This document shows positions 24,658 through 33,834 of a stretch of DNA of 34,564 bases, one piece after another. The translations under genes and the position numbers were made by a program. Location of the stretch: positions 1 to 34,564 of the forward strand of contig CACGZG010000012.1 of the NCBI GenBank assembly GCA_902577525.1, given 5' to 3'. Position 1 is the stretch's first letter; the number at the start of each line of letters is the position of its first letter. The notes under the pieces were generated by a model. The model was not told the origin of the DNA. It did no database searches and was given only the letters and a program-made list of their open reading frames with translations. The stretch comes from an uncultured Pelagibacteraceae bacterium. GTDB taxonomy: Bacteria; Pseudomonadota; Alphaproteobacteria; Pelagibacterales; Pelagibacteraceae.

Positions 24658-25706
24658 TGAATAAAAATATAATATTATACGCTGCAATTTTAATATTTGG
24701 ATTGGCTGCTCCATTTATTTTCCCAGCATTTAAAGTTCAATTATCAATTCTTTGTGTACTAATTGTTTTAGCTACTACTTGGAATATTCAGGGTGGTGAA
24801 ATGGGATATAATACATTCGGTAATATTTTATTCTATGGTTTAGGTATGTATTTATGTGCCTCCGTACAAGTTGGGATGTTTTTTCCTTTGGCAGAGTGGA
24901 CAGAAAGTGGAGGAGAAAAAACTTTTGTACATACGCCTACACAATTCTTTCAAGGAATGGCAGCCGGACTTGTAGTAGCTGCAGTTGTTCCAACTATTGT
25001 TGCAGGACTAATTGGTTATGCAATTTTAGGATTAAGGGGACATTATTTCGCAATTTGTACTTTAGGTTTAGGAGTTGCTGCAGGAGAAATTTCTGGCGGT
25101 ATAGAGATTATTGGAGCGGGACAGGGTTTCACTACGCCACCTTTTCCAAACGTTGGTGGTTTAGAGGCAAGAGGAGAATTCTTTTATTTTTTAAGTTTTG
25201 GTGCACTCGTCCTTACTTTCATAGCTGTGAGAGCAATTTATTCAACACGATTTAGATTAATCCTTAATGCAATTAGAGATAATGAAGATAAAGCTGAGGC
25301 GATGGGAATTGAAACAATGAAATATAAAATAATTGGCTGGATGGTGTCAGCATTTTTCTGTGGGTTAGCCGGAGGTATTATGGGTGGACTTGTAGGTTAC
25401 ATTGACTCAACCGATGTAGCATTTGATGGAAGAGAGATGGGAGTATTTATGGTCTTGATGGCAATCTTAGGTGGTAAGGGAACTTTGTGGGGACCAGTAA
25501 TTGGAGCAACTGTATTCCATATTTTCAAAGAAGGATTTTGGACATTCTTTTTAGGATGGCAATATGTTGCTTTAGGTGTTTTGATTGTTGTAATTGTAAT
25601 TTATTTCCCAGAGGGAATTATGGGATGGTTAAGAGAGAAATATCCAGAGAGATTTGGTGAAGTTGTTGATGAAGCAGATCGGAAAGCACAAGTAGAATTA
25701 AAATGA
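24657..25706 (+). CDS. livM: Branched-chain amino acid-type ABC permease LivM
   Basis: Second membrane subunit, 349 residues with about ten helices. Recognised by TTWNIQGGEMGYNTFGNILFYGLG near the N-terminus, LRGHYFAICTLGLGVAAGEI in the middle, the ATPase-contact loop RFRLILNAIRDNEDKAEAMGIE and AILGGKGTLWGPVIGATV near the end. It pairs with LivH. It begins at a TAATG overlap with the unknown exported protein gene and its end overlaps livG by four bases. Confidence 0.92.
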   Translation: MNKNIILYAAILIFGLAAPFIFPAFKVQLSILCVLIVLATTWNIQGGEMGYNTFGNILFYGLGMYLCASVQVGMFFPLAEWTESGGEKTFVHTPTQFFQGMAAGLVVAAVVPTIVAGLIGYAILGLRGHYFAICTLGLGVAAGEISGGIEIIGAGQGFTTPPFPNVGGLEARGEFFYFLSFGALVLTFIAVRAIYSTRFRLILNAIRDNEDKAEAMGIETMKYKIIGWMVSAFFCGLAGGIMGGLVGYIDSTDVAFDGREMGVFMVLMAILGGKGTLWGPVIGATVFHIFKEGFWTFFLGWQYVALGVLIVVIVIYFPEGIMGWLREKYPERFGEVVDEADRKAQVELK

Positions 25707-26443
25707 GTATTTTAGAAGTCAGTAATGTAAGCAAATCTTTTGGAGGAGTGAAAGCCAATGTAGATATTTCTATGACTGTAGAAAAAGGAAAAATATTTGG
25801 ATTAATTGGTCCAAATGGTTCAGGAAAAACAACTTTATTTAATTCAATTGTAGGAACTTACCCTATAGACAATGGTTCAATTAAATTTAATGGTAAAGAA
25901 GTTTCTGAATTACCTGTTCCTGTAATTGCTAAACTTGGATTATTAAGAACATTTCAGCAAACAAGAATTTACGGAAAATTAAATTGTGTAGATAATATGC
26001 TAATTAGTCACAAAGGAAGCGATGAAAGCATATTAAAGATATTTTCTAAAATACCAAAAGATTTGACAGAAAAAGCAGAAAATCTTTTAAATTTTGTTGG
26101 GCTTTACCAAAAAAGAAAATTAAGAGCTGGTGATTTATCATTTGGTCAACAAAAATTACTAGAACTTGCAATGGCTTTAATGAATGAACCAGAAATGCTG
26201 CTTTTAGACGAACCTACAGCAGGGATAAATCCAACATTGATTAATGGAATTATTGATAGATTAATAAAAGTAAATCAAGATTTTGGTATTACTCTTTTGG
26301 TAATTGAACACAATATGAGAGTAATTATGCAATTAGCAGAAAGCATTTATTGTTTAGCTCACGGTAAGATGCTTGCTAATGGAACACCAGATGAAATTAA
26401 AAATGATAAACGTGTTATTGATGCGTACCTGGGGGCGCAATAA
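25703..26443 (+). CDS. livG: ABC transporter ATPase LivG
   Basis: Cytoplasmic ATPase subunit, 246 residues. Walker A is GPNGSGKTT at 36-44, the Q-loop is at RTFQQTRIYG, the signature is LSFGQQ (variant of LSGGQ), Walker B is MLLLDEPTAG and the switch His is in VIEHNMRVIM. The LRTFQQT segment and the C-terminal VIDAYLGAQ are typical of LivG rather than LivF. It should form a heterodimer with the next gene's product; the stop and next start overlap by one base. Confidence 0.93.
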   Translation: MSILEVSNVSKSFGGVKANVDISMTVEKGKIFGLIGPNGSGKTTLFNSIVGTYPIDNGSIKFNGKEVSELPVPVIAKLGLLRTFQQTRIYGKLNCVDNMLISHKGSDESILKIFSKIPKDLTEKAENLLNFVGLYQKRKLRAGDLSFGQQKLLELAMALMNEPEMLLLDEPTAGINPTLINGIIDRLIKVNQDFGITLLVIEHNMRVIMQLAESIYCLAHGKMLANGTPDEIKNDKRVIDAYLGAQ

Positions 26444-27228
26444 TGTCTAATCAATATGAAGTTTTAGGTAAAGCGCCACAAGCAGAAGATCTAAGAAAGC
26501 TTTCACCTAATAATGTTCATCTCACAATAAAAAATATGAATGCTGGTTATGGTAAAATGGAAATTTTACATAACTTTGATCTTTTTGTTAGCAAAGCGCA
26601 ATCACTCTGTTTAATTGGCCCAAATGGTGCCGGTAAATCAACAATACTGCATTCTATTTATGGTTTTACAAATATATTTTCTGGACAAATAGAGATTGAG
26701 GGAAAAGAAATTACAAACTTAACGCCAGCTGAAAAATTAAAATCTGTTGGAATAGCTTACATACTTCAAGATAACTCGGTTTTTCCAGACATGACTGTAG
26801 AGGAAAATTTATTAATGGGTGGTTTTATTAAAGAAAAAACAGAAGAGTCGTATCAAGAAGCTGAGAGAATTTTCGAGAAATATGAAAGATTAAGAAATAG
26901 GAGAAACCAACCAGCAAAAGTTTTATCAGGTGGTGAAAGACGATTGTTAGAGATTTCAAGAGCATTAGTTATGAAACCTTCAGTATTGCTCGTAGATGAA
27001 CCTTCAATTGGATTAGAGCCAAGATATATAGATATGGTATTTGAAATCCTAGGAGACCTTCAGCAAAATGAAAAAAAAACAATCATTTTAGTTGAGCAAA
27101 ACGCAAAGAAAGGTCTAGAGTTTGCGGATATAGGCTATGTTCTTGTTTCAGGTCAAACTGCAATTGCTGGAAAAGGAGATGATTTATTAAAAAATCCAGA
27201 TGTGGGTCGCCTTTTCTTAGGTGGTTAA
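26443..27228 (+). CDS. livF: ABC transporter ATPase LivF
   Basis: Partner ATPase of LivG, 261 residues. Walker A is GPNGAGKST, the Q-loop YILQDNSVFPDMTVEEN, signature LSGGERR, Walker B VLLVDEPSIG, and the switch residue is Gln (LVEQNAKKG), a usual feature of LivF. An N-terminal extension of about 20 residues precedes the normal start of the domain. The C-terminus DVGRLFLGG is typical. The stop overlaps the azlC start by one base, tying the importer to an exporter in one transcript. Confidence 0.93.
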   Translation: MSNQYEVLGKAPQAEDLRKLSPNNVHLTIKNMNAGYGKMEILHNFDLFVSKAQSLCLIGPNGAGKSTILHSIYGFTNIFSGQIEIEGKEITNLTPAEKLKSVGIAYILQDNSVFPDMTVEENLLMGGFIKEKTEESYQEAERIFEKYERLRNRRNQPAKVLSGGERRLLEISRALVMKPSVLLVDEPSIGLEPRYIDMVFEILGDLQQNEKKTIILVEQNAKKGLEFADIGYVLVSGQTAIAGKGDDLLKNPDVGRLFLGG

Positions 27229-27932
27229 TGATAGATACCAAATATTTTTTAAAAGGATTTAAATCTATTAAAGGTGTTGGAAGTCCTGCTATAGCACTAG
27301 GTGCAAGTTTTGTAGCTATTGGAGCTTTACTTAAAAATTTAGGTTTCACGATACAAGAAAGTATTTTTTCTACTTTTTTGACTTATGCATTACCTGGTTC
27401 ATTAGTAATGGCGGAATCGATGTTGATTGGGGCATCCTTAATAAATATTTTTATAGCTGTATGGTTGGTTAACGCCAGATTATATCCAATGACCGTAGCC
27501 CTAATGCCATTATTGATGCATGAAAATCAACCAAGATGGAAATATTATTTATCATGCCATTTCATTGCTGTCTCATCATGGCTAATTATGAAAGACAATT
27601 ATGAAAATATAGAAAAAGAAAACAGAATAGATTTTTGGATAGGAATTGGTACAGCTACTTGGTCTGTTGCAATTTTTTCAACAGTTATCGGCTATGTTGC
27701 TTCAGATTTTCTAAATAAAGATATACTTATAGGTTTAGCAATTATTAATCCAATTTATTTTATTTGCATGATGATTGGTGCAATGAAATCATTACAAATT
27801 AGCCTATCTGTAATTTTAGGAACAATTTTAGGTCCTGCTTTTTACTTTTTATCCCCCGAATGGTGTATTTTATTTGGTGGGTTTGTTGCAGGAACAATTG
27901 CTTTCGTATTGGGAGAAAAAAATGACAACTAA
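27228..27932 (+). CDS. azlC: AzlC-family amino acid exporter, large subunit
   Basis: Membrane protein of 234 residues, normal for AzlC, which with AzlD exports branched-chain amino acids or analogues such as azaleucine. Family-like segments are ALGASFVAIGALLKNLGF, ALPGSLVMAESMLIGASLINIFIAVWLVNARLYPM and PRWKYYLSCHFIAVSSW. It overlaps livF by one base and azlD by 11. Export coupled to import may prevent toxic build-up when peptides or mixed amino acids are taken up; the substrate here is not shown. Confidence 0.85.
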   Translation: MIDTKYFLKGFKSIKGVGSPAIALGASFVAIGALLKNLGFTIQESIFSTFLTYALPGSLVMAESMLIGASLINIFIAVWLVNARLYPMTVALMPLLMHENQPRWKYYLSCHFIAVSSWLIMKDNYENIEKENRIDFWIGIGTATWSVAIFSTVIGYVASDFLNKDILIGLAIINPIYFICMMIGAMKSLQISLSVILGTILGPAFYFLSPEWCILFGGFVAGTIAFVLGEKNDN

Positions 27933-28245
27933 TATAATAATAGTAATTCTTGTTACATCTTTAGCGACATACTTATCTAGATTTTTAGGAGTTGTTAGTG
28001 CAGAAAAAATTAAAGAAACTTCAAAAATGTTTAGATGGTTTAATTGTCTTGCTTATTCTACTCTTGCTGCATTAATTGCAAGAATAGTTATATTTCCTTC
28101 AGGATCTTTGTCTGAAATAGATTATTTAATTAGATTTGTTGTAGTTGTTTTATCTGTTGGGGTTTTTTATTTAACTAAAAAAAATTTGGTTTACCCAACA
28201 CTTTTCTCTGCTATCATACTATCTGTATTTAGTAGCTATTTATGA
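27922..28245 (+). CDS. azlD: AzlD-family exporter small subunit
   Basis: Small membrane protein of 107 residues with four hydrophobic helices, the normal AzlD size. The segment VTSLATYLSRFLGVVSAEKIKETSKMFRWFNCLAYSTLAALIAR matches the family pattern. I chose the ATG at 27922, preceded by GGGAGAAA. A more upstream in-frame start at 27874 would lie deep inside azlC. The stop overlaps the next start by four bases (ATGA). Confidence 0.85.
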   Translation: MTTNIIIVILVTSLATYLSRFLGVVSAEKIKETSKMFRWFNCLAYSTLAALIARIVIFPSGSLSEIDYLIRFVVVVLSVGVFYLTKKNLVYPTLFSAIILSVFSSYL

Positions 28246-29156
28246 TTGAGAAAATTGATGGATTTGAAATTAACTTTAACGAAAAATCTAAAAGAATTAT
28301 AGATATAGATATAACTGATGAAATATTAAATAAGCTTATTTTTCCATTTAACAAATTTGATATAACTGCACTTGAGTATAAACCATTTACTAGATTTACA
28401 ATTGCGAAAAGTTTAGATGATTTAAGTAATAATAAATTATCAAAACTACTTAATCAAATAATTAGGGATAGAAATACAGGTTGTTTTATTATTAAACCAA
28501 AAAAATTAATATCCAAAATTGACGAAATTTTTTTAGTAAAATTATCAACCGCAGTGGCACATTTAGTAGGCACCCCTAATCATGATGCTATGGCAGGAAA
28601 ATATTATGCAAGGTTTCATGTAAAGCATGAAGACAAAAGTGATTCTTATTTAAGGAAAGCTTATACAAACATGGATCTACATACAGATGGGACTTATGTT
28701 AAAGAAAAAACTGATTGGTTATTGATGTCAAAATTAGAGGAAAAAAATGTAGAGGGTGGTGAAACAGCCATGTTACATCTTGATGACTGGGAACATTGTG
28801 ATGAATTATTTAATGATCCTATAGCCAAAGAGAATTTTATTTGGAGTTCACCAAAAAGTAAAAATATTGATTATAAAGTAGAGCACCCAGTTTTTTCATC
28901 TGATCGAGAGGGAAAACCTCAAATTTCTTACATAGACCAATTTCCAGAACCTAAAAATATGAAACAAGGAACATTTTTACAAAAATTGTCTGATAGTTTA
29001 GAGGAAAGTAACAATAAAATTGTAACTAAGCTCCCAGTTGGATCAGCAGTAGTTGCAAATAATTATTTTTGGCTTCATGGAAGAAAACCATTCAAAGAAA
29101 ATAAAGAATTAAGTAGAGAGTTATTAAGAATTAGAGGTTCTTTTTTTATAAATTAA
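28242..29156 (+). CDS. glaH: CsiD/GlaH-like glutarate 2-hydroxylase
   Basis: Fe(II)/2-oxoglutarate-dependent oxygenase, 304 residues, cytoplasmic. Clearly CsiD-like: ALEYKPFTRFTIAKSLDDL, LSTAVAHLVGTPNHDAMAGKYYARF, SDSYLRKAY, LHLDDWEH and the C-terminal LLRIRG. The iron facial triad is visible as H147-x-D149 (LHTDGTYV) and H279 (WLHGRKPF). The family turns glutarate into (S)-2-hydroxyglutarate with release of CO2 and succinate, a step in lysine breakdown through 5-aminovalerate. The usual partner LhgO and the gab genes are absent from this window. Here it sits in a transport operon, after azlCD, so its natural substrate may be glutarate or a related imported compound. Confidence 0.9.
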   Translation: MIEKIDGFEINFNEKSKRIIDIDITDEILNKLIFPFNKFDITALEYKPFTRFTIAKSLDDLSNNKLSKLLNQIIRDRNTGCFIIKPKKLISKIDEIFLVKLSTAVAHLVGTPNHDAMAGKYYARFHVKHEDKSDSYLRKAYTNMDLHTDGTYVKEKTDWLLMSKLEEKNVEGGETAMLHLDDWEHCDELFNDPIAKENFIWSSPKSKNIDYKVEHPVFSSDREGKPQISYIDQFPEPKNMKQGTFLQKLSDSLEESNNKIVTKLPVGSAVVANNYFWLHGRKPFKENKELSRELLRIRGSFFIN

Positions 29157-29185
29157 TATAAATTATCCTTTATAAAGTATTAGTT

Positions 29186-29953
29186 ATGAAATTAGGTTTT
29201 ATAGGAACAGGAAAGATTGCATCTTCAGTAATAACTGGGATATGTGGATCATCAATTAAATATAGCAAGATATTTATATCCTCTCGAAACAATAAAATTG
29301 CCAAAGAATTAAAGAAAAAGTTTAGAAAAATATTTATTGAGAAAGATAATCAAAAAATAATTGACAATTGTAATTGGGTATTTTTATCAGTGACGCCTAA
29401 GGTAGGAGAAAAAATAATTAAAAAACTTAATTTTAAGTCTAATCAGACAGTTGTAAGTTTTATCTCAACTATCACAATTCCTGAATTAAAAAAAATGATT
29501 AAAACAAAAGTTGATATTGTAAGAGCAATACCATTACCGCCAATATCTCTAAAAAAAGGACCTGTCCCGATTTGTCCTCCAAATAAAAAAGTAAAAAATT
29601 TTTTTAATAAAATTGGTTCTACTGTTGAAATTAAAAATGAAAAACTTTCTATTAATTTTTGGTCAACATCTGGGATGATGGCATCTTATTACGAATTGTT
29701 AAAGGTTATGAGTGGATGGTTGGTTAAAAGAGGCATTAAAAGATCAGATGCTCAAAAATATATCACAACATTATTTTTAGCTTTATCTGAAGACGCAGTA
29801 GTAAATTCAAAAAAAGAATTAAAATATCTAGTAAAAGAGTCGCAAACACCTAAAGGATTAAATGAGCAAGGTTTAAAAGAAATGACCAAAAAAGGTGTTT
29901 ATAAATCCTTAATTAATACTTTAAATAGTATCCACAAAAGACTAAACAAATAA
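29186..29953 (+). CDS. ProC-like pyrroline-5-carboxylate reductase family protein
   Basis: NAD(P)-dependent reductase, 255 residues. The Rossmann motif is LGFIGTGKIASSVITGI at residues 3-19, with SVTPKVGEKII and IVRAIPLPPISLKKGP matching ProC-family positions. The C-terminal substrate region differs from typical ProC: SQTPKGLNEQGL replaces the usual SPGGTT pattern, and the chain is shorter and lysine-rich. It may act on proline-related or other cyclic imines. Position between glaH and the second liv set suggests a role in catabolism of an imported amino acid; that is inference. A 29-base gap separates it from glaH. Confidence 0.75.
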   Translation: MKLGFIGTGKIASSVITGICGSSIKYSKIFISSRNNKIAKELKKKFRKIFIEKDNQKIIDNCNWVFLSVTPKVGEKIIKKLNFKSNQTVVSFISTITIPELKKMIKTKVDIVRAIPLPPISLKKGPVPICPPNKKVKNFFNKIGSTVEIKNEKLSINFWSTSGMMASYYELLKVMSGWLVKRGIKRSDAQKYITTLFLALSEDAVVNSKKELKYLVKESQTPKGLNEQGLKEMTKKGVYKSLINTLNSIHKRLNK

Positions 29954-29956
29954 TTA

Positions 29957-30742
29957 ATGTCTGAAAATATTTTAGAAATTAATAATTTATCAAAATATTT
30001 TGGGGGGTTAGCAGCGGTATCGGAGTGTTCGCTTAAAGTAAAAAAAGGAACTATCACGGGTATTATTGGTCCTAATGGATCTGGTAAAACTACTTTATTT
30101 AATCTTATTGCTGGAAATTTAAAATCTTCTGCTGGTAGCGTTATGTTTAATAATGAAAATATTACTGATGTTCCATCCTATGAATTATTTTCGAAAGGAT
30201 TGCTCAGAACTTTTCAAATAGCCCATGAATTTACAAATTTATCGGTTTTAGAAAACTTAATGATGGTTCCAGGTAATCAATCTGGTGAAAAATTAATGAA
30301 TGTTTTATTAAAACCTTCATTAGTTGCAAAAGAAGAGAGTCAGATTAAAGAAAAGGCTATGGAGGTTGTTGATTTTCTTAATCTTGGTCATTTAAAAAAT
30401 GAACTTGCAGGAAATTTATCTGGTGGACAAAAAAAATTGTTAGAACTTGGTCGAACAATGATGGTTGATGCAAAATTAGTTTTATTGGACGAGGTAGGAG
30501 CAGGTGTTAATAGAACTTTACTTAAAGATCTAGGAACAGCCATTCAAAAGCTCAATAAAGAAAAAGGTTATACTTTTTGCATGATTGAACATGATATGGA
30601 TTTTATAGGGAGATTATGTAATCCAGTAATTGTAATGGCAGAAGGTTCTGTTCTTTTTGAGGGTTCAGTTGAGGATGCAAAAAAAGATGAAAAAGTTATT
30701 GAAAGTTATTTAGGTAGAGGTTCGAAATTAAAAGATAATTAA
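29957..30742 (+). CDS. livG: Second LivG-like ABC transporter ATPase
   Basis: ATPase of 261 residues. Walker A GPNGSGKTT, Q-loop LRTFQIAHEF, signature LSGGQKK, switch His in MIEHDMDFIG. The Walker B end reads LLDEVGAG, where most relatives have DEPTAG, a mild substitution also seen in some Liv-type paralogs. LRTFQ and ESYLGRGS are LivG-like. It follows the reductase by 3 bases and heads a second transporter set whose gene order is GFHM rather than HMGF. Clearly divergent from the LivG at 25703, so the two transporters are not a recent duplication. Confidence 0.9.
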   Translation: MSENILEINNLSKYFGGLAAVSECSLKVKKGTITGIIGPNGSGKTTLFNLIAGNLKSSAGSVMFNNENITDVPSYELFSKGLLRTFQIAHEFTNLSVLENLMMVPGNQSGEKLMNVLLKPSLVAKEESQIKEKAMEVVDFLNLGHLKNELAGNLSGGQKKLLELGRTMMVDAKLVLLDEVGAGVNRTLLKDLGTAIQKLNKEKGYTFCMIEHDMDFIGRLCNPVIVMAEGSVLFEGSVEDAKKDEKVIESYLGRGSKLKDN

Positions 30743-30743
30743 G

Positions 30744-31451
30744 ATGGCATTTTTTGAAGGTAACAACATGACTGGAGGGTACGGTAATGGACCTGATATA
30801 ATAAATTCATGTTCTGTAAATGTTGAAAGAGGAGAAATAGTATCAATCCTTGGACCTAACGGAGCTGGAAAATCTACTGCTATGAAAGCAATGTTAGGTT
30901 TACTAAATCTAAAATCTGGCTCAGTAATTATTAATGGCAAAGATATTTCAAAACTTTCTCCACAAGATAGAGTTAAAGAAGGTATTTCATTTGTACCTCA
31001 AACAAAAAATGTTTTTGCAGGTATGACAGTAGAAGAAAATTTAGAGATGGGTGCTTTTTTATTAAATACTAAATTTAAAGAGACGATTGAGGAAATTTTT
31101 GACTTATTTCCAATTCTTAAAGAAAAAAAAAATCAGTTGGTTGGTGAGTTATCTGGAGGACAAAGACAACAGGTTGCATTAGGTAGAGCTCTGATGATAA
31201 AGCCTTCTGTGTTAATGTTAGATGAACCAACCGCAGGTGTATCACCTATTGTGATGGATGAACTATTTGATCATATCGTAAAAGTAAAAAGAACTAATGT
31301 AGCAATTTTAATGGTTGAGCAAAATGCAAAGCAAGCATTAAATATTTCTGATAGAGGCTATGTTTTGGTTACTGGTGAAAACCGACACTCTGGATCAGGA
31401 AAAGAATTATTAGAAGATCCAAGAGTAAGAAGCTCTTTTCTTGGAGGTTAA
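30744..31451 (+). CDS. livF: Second LivF-like ABC transporter ATPase
   Basis: ATPase of 235 residues, the usual LivF length. Walker A GPNGAGKST, Q-loop FVPQTKNVFAGMTVEEN, signature LSGGQRQ, Walker B LMLDEPTAGVSP, and the LivF-type switch Gln in MVEQNAKQA. The end DPRVRSSFLGG is typical. It lacks the N-terminal extension of the LivF at 26443. Starts one base after the preceding stop region; its 3' end carries the GGAGG that serves livH. Confidence 0.92.
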   Translation: MAFFEGNNMTGGYGNGPDIINSCSVNVERGEIVSILGPNGAGKSTAMKAMLGLLNLKSGSVIINGKDISKLSPQDRVKEGISFVPQTKNVFAGMTVEENLEMGAFLLNTKFKETIEEIFDLFPILKEKKNQLVGELSGGQRQQVALGRALMIKPSVLMLDEPTAGVSPIVMDELFDHIVKVKRTNVAILMVEQNAKQALNISDRGYVLVTGENRHSGSGKELLEDPRVRSSFLGG

Positions 31452-31452
31452 T

Positions 31453-32463
31453 ATGGATTTTTTAAACGCAATTATACTTTTATTGAATTATATTTTTGTT
31501 CCAGCTTTAACATATGGATCACAATTAGCACTAGGTGCAATTTTTGTAACTTTAATTTATGGAATTTTACGATTTGCAAACTTTGCTACAGGAGACATGA
31601 TGTCTTTTGGAACCATGTTTGTAATCCTTTTCACTTTTTATTTTCAGTCTGTTGGAATTAGTCTTGGAGTTTTGCCCACAGCTCTTTTAGCAATTCCTTT
31701 TGGTATTATTTTTATGGTTGGTTACATGTTAATAGTAGATAAATTTGTCTTTAAATATTATCGAACAAACAAAAGCCCTCCCGTACAATTAGCTATGGTA
31801 AGCATTGGAGTAATGTTTGTTACTCAAGCAGTAGTTCGTATAGTAATAGGACCCTCTGATAGAAGATTTTTTGATGGAGAAAAATTTTTAATTAAAGCAG
31901 GCGAATTTAAAGAAATGACAGGTTTAAATGAGGGTCTTGCGATTAAATCGACACAAGTTATTACAATTATTGTAACATTGATTTTAGTTTCAACACTGTT
32001 TTGGTTTTTAAATAAAACTAAAACAGGTAAAAGTATGAGAGCCTACTCTGATAATGAGGATTTAGCATTGTTATCAGGTATTGATCCAAAAAAAATTGTT
32101 ATGATAACTTGGATTATAGCAGGTATCCTTGCTACAATTGGTGGCGCTTTATATGGTTTAGATAAAAGTTTCAAACCATTTACCTACTTTAATAATATGC
32201 TGCCAATATTTGCAGCAGCTATAGTGGGTGGCATTGGTAATCCTTTTGGAGCCTTTCTAGGAGGATATGTAATTGCTTTTTCTGAAATATTGTTAACCTA
32301 CGCTTATAGAAAATTTTTCATTTATGTTTTACCTGAAAGTATGGAGCCAGGTGGCTTGGTCCAACTGCTTTCTACAGATTACAAATTTGCCGTATCTTTT
32401 TCAATACTGGTCATTGTCTTACTTTATCGTCCGTCTGGTATATTTAAAGGGAAGGTGTTGTGA
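31453..32463 (+). CDS. livH: Second LivH-like ABC permease
   Basis: Permease of 336 residues with about eight to nine helices. Family segments are LALGAIFVTLIYGILRFANFATGDMMSFG, the ATPase-contact loop KSMRAYSDNEDLALLSGIDP and AAIVGGIGNPFGAFLGGYV. I chose the ATG at 31453, five bases after a perfect GGAGG; a TTG at 31441 overlaps livF and is rejected. It is about 40 residues longer than the first LivH, mainly in the loop near 125-165. The stop overlaps the GTG start of livM by four bases. Confidence 0.9.
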   Translation: MDFLNAIILLLNYIFVPALTYGSQLALGAIFVTLIYGILRFANFATGDMMSFGTMFVILFTFYFQSVGISLGVLPTALLAIPFGIIFMVGYMLIVDKFVFKYYRTNKSPPVQLAMVSIGVMFVTQAVVRIVIGPSDRRFFDGEKFLIKAGEFKEMTGLNEGLAIKSTQVITIIVTLILVSTLFWFLNKTKTGKSMRAYSDNEDLALLSGIDPKKIVMITWIIAGILATIGGALYGLDKSFKPFTYFNNMLPIFAAAIVGGIGNPFGAFLGGYVIAFSEILLTYAYRKFFIYVLPESMEPGGLVQLLSTDYKFAVSFSILVIVLLYRPSGIFKGKVL

Positions 32464-33830
32464 GGAAAAATTTCAATGTAATCGCCGCATACAGTATTAT
32501 GATGGGATTAATTATCCTTGTTGGCCTATTCCAGTCTTGGAATATTGCTCTATCAATATTCAATCTTTGTCTTATTTCAGCAGTGATGACAATGGGTGCA
32601 AATATTCAATGGGGTTATGCTGGTCTTATCAACTTTGGGATAATGGGTTTTACGGCTCTAGGTGGTTTAGCAGCAGTTTTAATTTCAGTAGATCCAGTTC
32701 AAGAGGCATGGAGTGCAGGTGGATCTAATATTTTATTCAGTCTTTTTCTTATAATATCAATGGTATTGGCTATTCGATATATATTAAAAAATTTTAAGAA
32801 ATCAAAAAATAGAACTTACATTGTAGCAACTATTATAATTTTAGGAATTGTAATCATAAGATTTATTTCAGAACCTGGAATTGTGGCGATTGAGGAAGTA
32901 GATCCAGCAAAAACTGGTTTTCTTGGTGGATTAGGTCTTCCAATCATTTTTTCTTGGGTTCTTGGAGCTTTTTTTGCAGGTGGATTAGCTTTTGTTATAG
33001 GAAAAGTAGCCTTGGGATTGAGAGCTGATTATTTAGCTATAGCAACTTTATTAATATCAGAAATTGTCATTGCAATTATAAAACATGAGGATTGGTTAAC
33101 AAGAGGTGTTAAAAATGTTATCGGATTAAAAAGACCTGCACCTTATGAGGTAAATTTACAACAAACAGATTGGTTTATAGATCTTGTTGAAAAATTTAAC
33201 TCAACTAAATTAAATTTGATTACTGATTTAAATGAGAGACAAGCAGCTTTAAATCAACTTGTAATCGAGGGATCATCAGTCTTTGTAAAACTTTGTTACT
33301 CTGGATTATTTTTAGTCGTAGTAATTATTTTGTTAATCTTAACTCAAAAAGCTCTTTATTCTCCTTGGGGAAGAATGATGAGAGCAATAAGAGATAATGA
33401 GGAAGCAGCTAATGCAATGGGTAAAAATGTAGTCAAACAACACCTTTTAATTTTTGTTTTAGGCTCAGCCATTGTGGGTATCGCAGGTGCAATGTTAGTA
33501 ACACAAGATGGATTATTTACCCCAGGAAGTTATAGACCTTTAAGATATACTTTTTTGATTTGGGTCATGGTTATTGTCGGAGGAAGTGGAAATAACTTTG
33601 GCGCGATTCTTGGAGGTTTTGTTGTTTGGTTTTTATGGATTGAAGCGGCACCAATTGGTCTTTATTTGGTTAATTTAACTACCGCTGGACTGGATGATAC
33701 GCACTATTTAAAAGTACACCTAATTGAAAGTGTTCCATACTTTAGATTTTTAATGATGGGAGTAGGTCTCTTGGTAATAATGAGGTACAGACCAAAGGGT
33801 ATACTTCCTGAAAAAATAGAAATAAAATAA
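32460..33830 (+). CDS. livM: Second LivM-like ABC permease, long form
   Basis: Permease of 456 residues, more than 100 longer than the first LivM. The start is GTG inside the GTGA overlap with livH. Core segments are NIQWGYAGLINFGIMGFTALGG, LRADYLAIATLLISEIVIA, the ATPase-contact loop GRMMRAIRDNEEAANAMG and VGGSGNNFGAILGGFVVW. The extra length comes from an added hydrophobic/basic stretch at about 95-140 and a charged loop at about 215-275 (SSVFVKL side), probably periplasmic, that could contact the binding protein. Last main gene of the second liv set. Confidence 0.9.
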   Translation: MRKNFNVIAAYSIMMGLIILVGLFQSWNIALSIFNLCLISAVMTMGANIQWGYAGLINFGIMGFTALGGLAAVLISVDPVQEAWSAGGSNILFSLFLIISMVLAIRYILKNFKKSKNRTYIVATIIILGIVIIRFISEPGIVAIEEVDPAKTGFLGGLGLPIIFSWVLGAFFAGGLAFVIGKVALGLRADYLAIATLLISEIVIAIIKHEDWLTRGVKNVIGLKRPAPYEVNLQQTDWFIDLVEKFNSTKLNLITDLNERQAALNQLVIEGSSVFVKLCYSGLFLVVVIILLILTQKALYSPWGRMMRAIRDNEEAANAMGKNVVKQHLLIFVLGSAIVGIAGAMLVTQDGLFTPGSYRPLRYTFLIWVMVIVGGSGNNFGAILGGFVVWFLWIEAAPIGLYLVNLTTAGLDDTHYLKVHLIESVPYFRFLMMGVGLLVIMRYRPKGILPEKIEIK

Positions 33831-33834
33831 AATT

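Noticed and set aside
24854..25255. 133-codon forward frame inside livM
   Set aside because: Out of frame with a well-supported LivM and very Cys/Arg/Trp rich, typical of a shadow frame.
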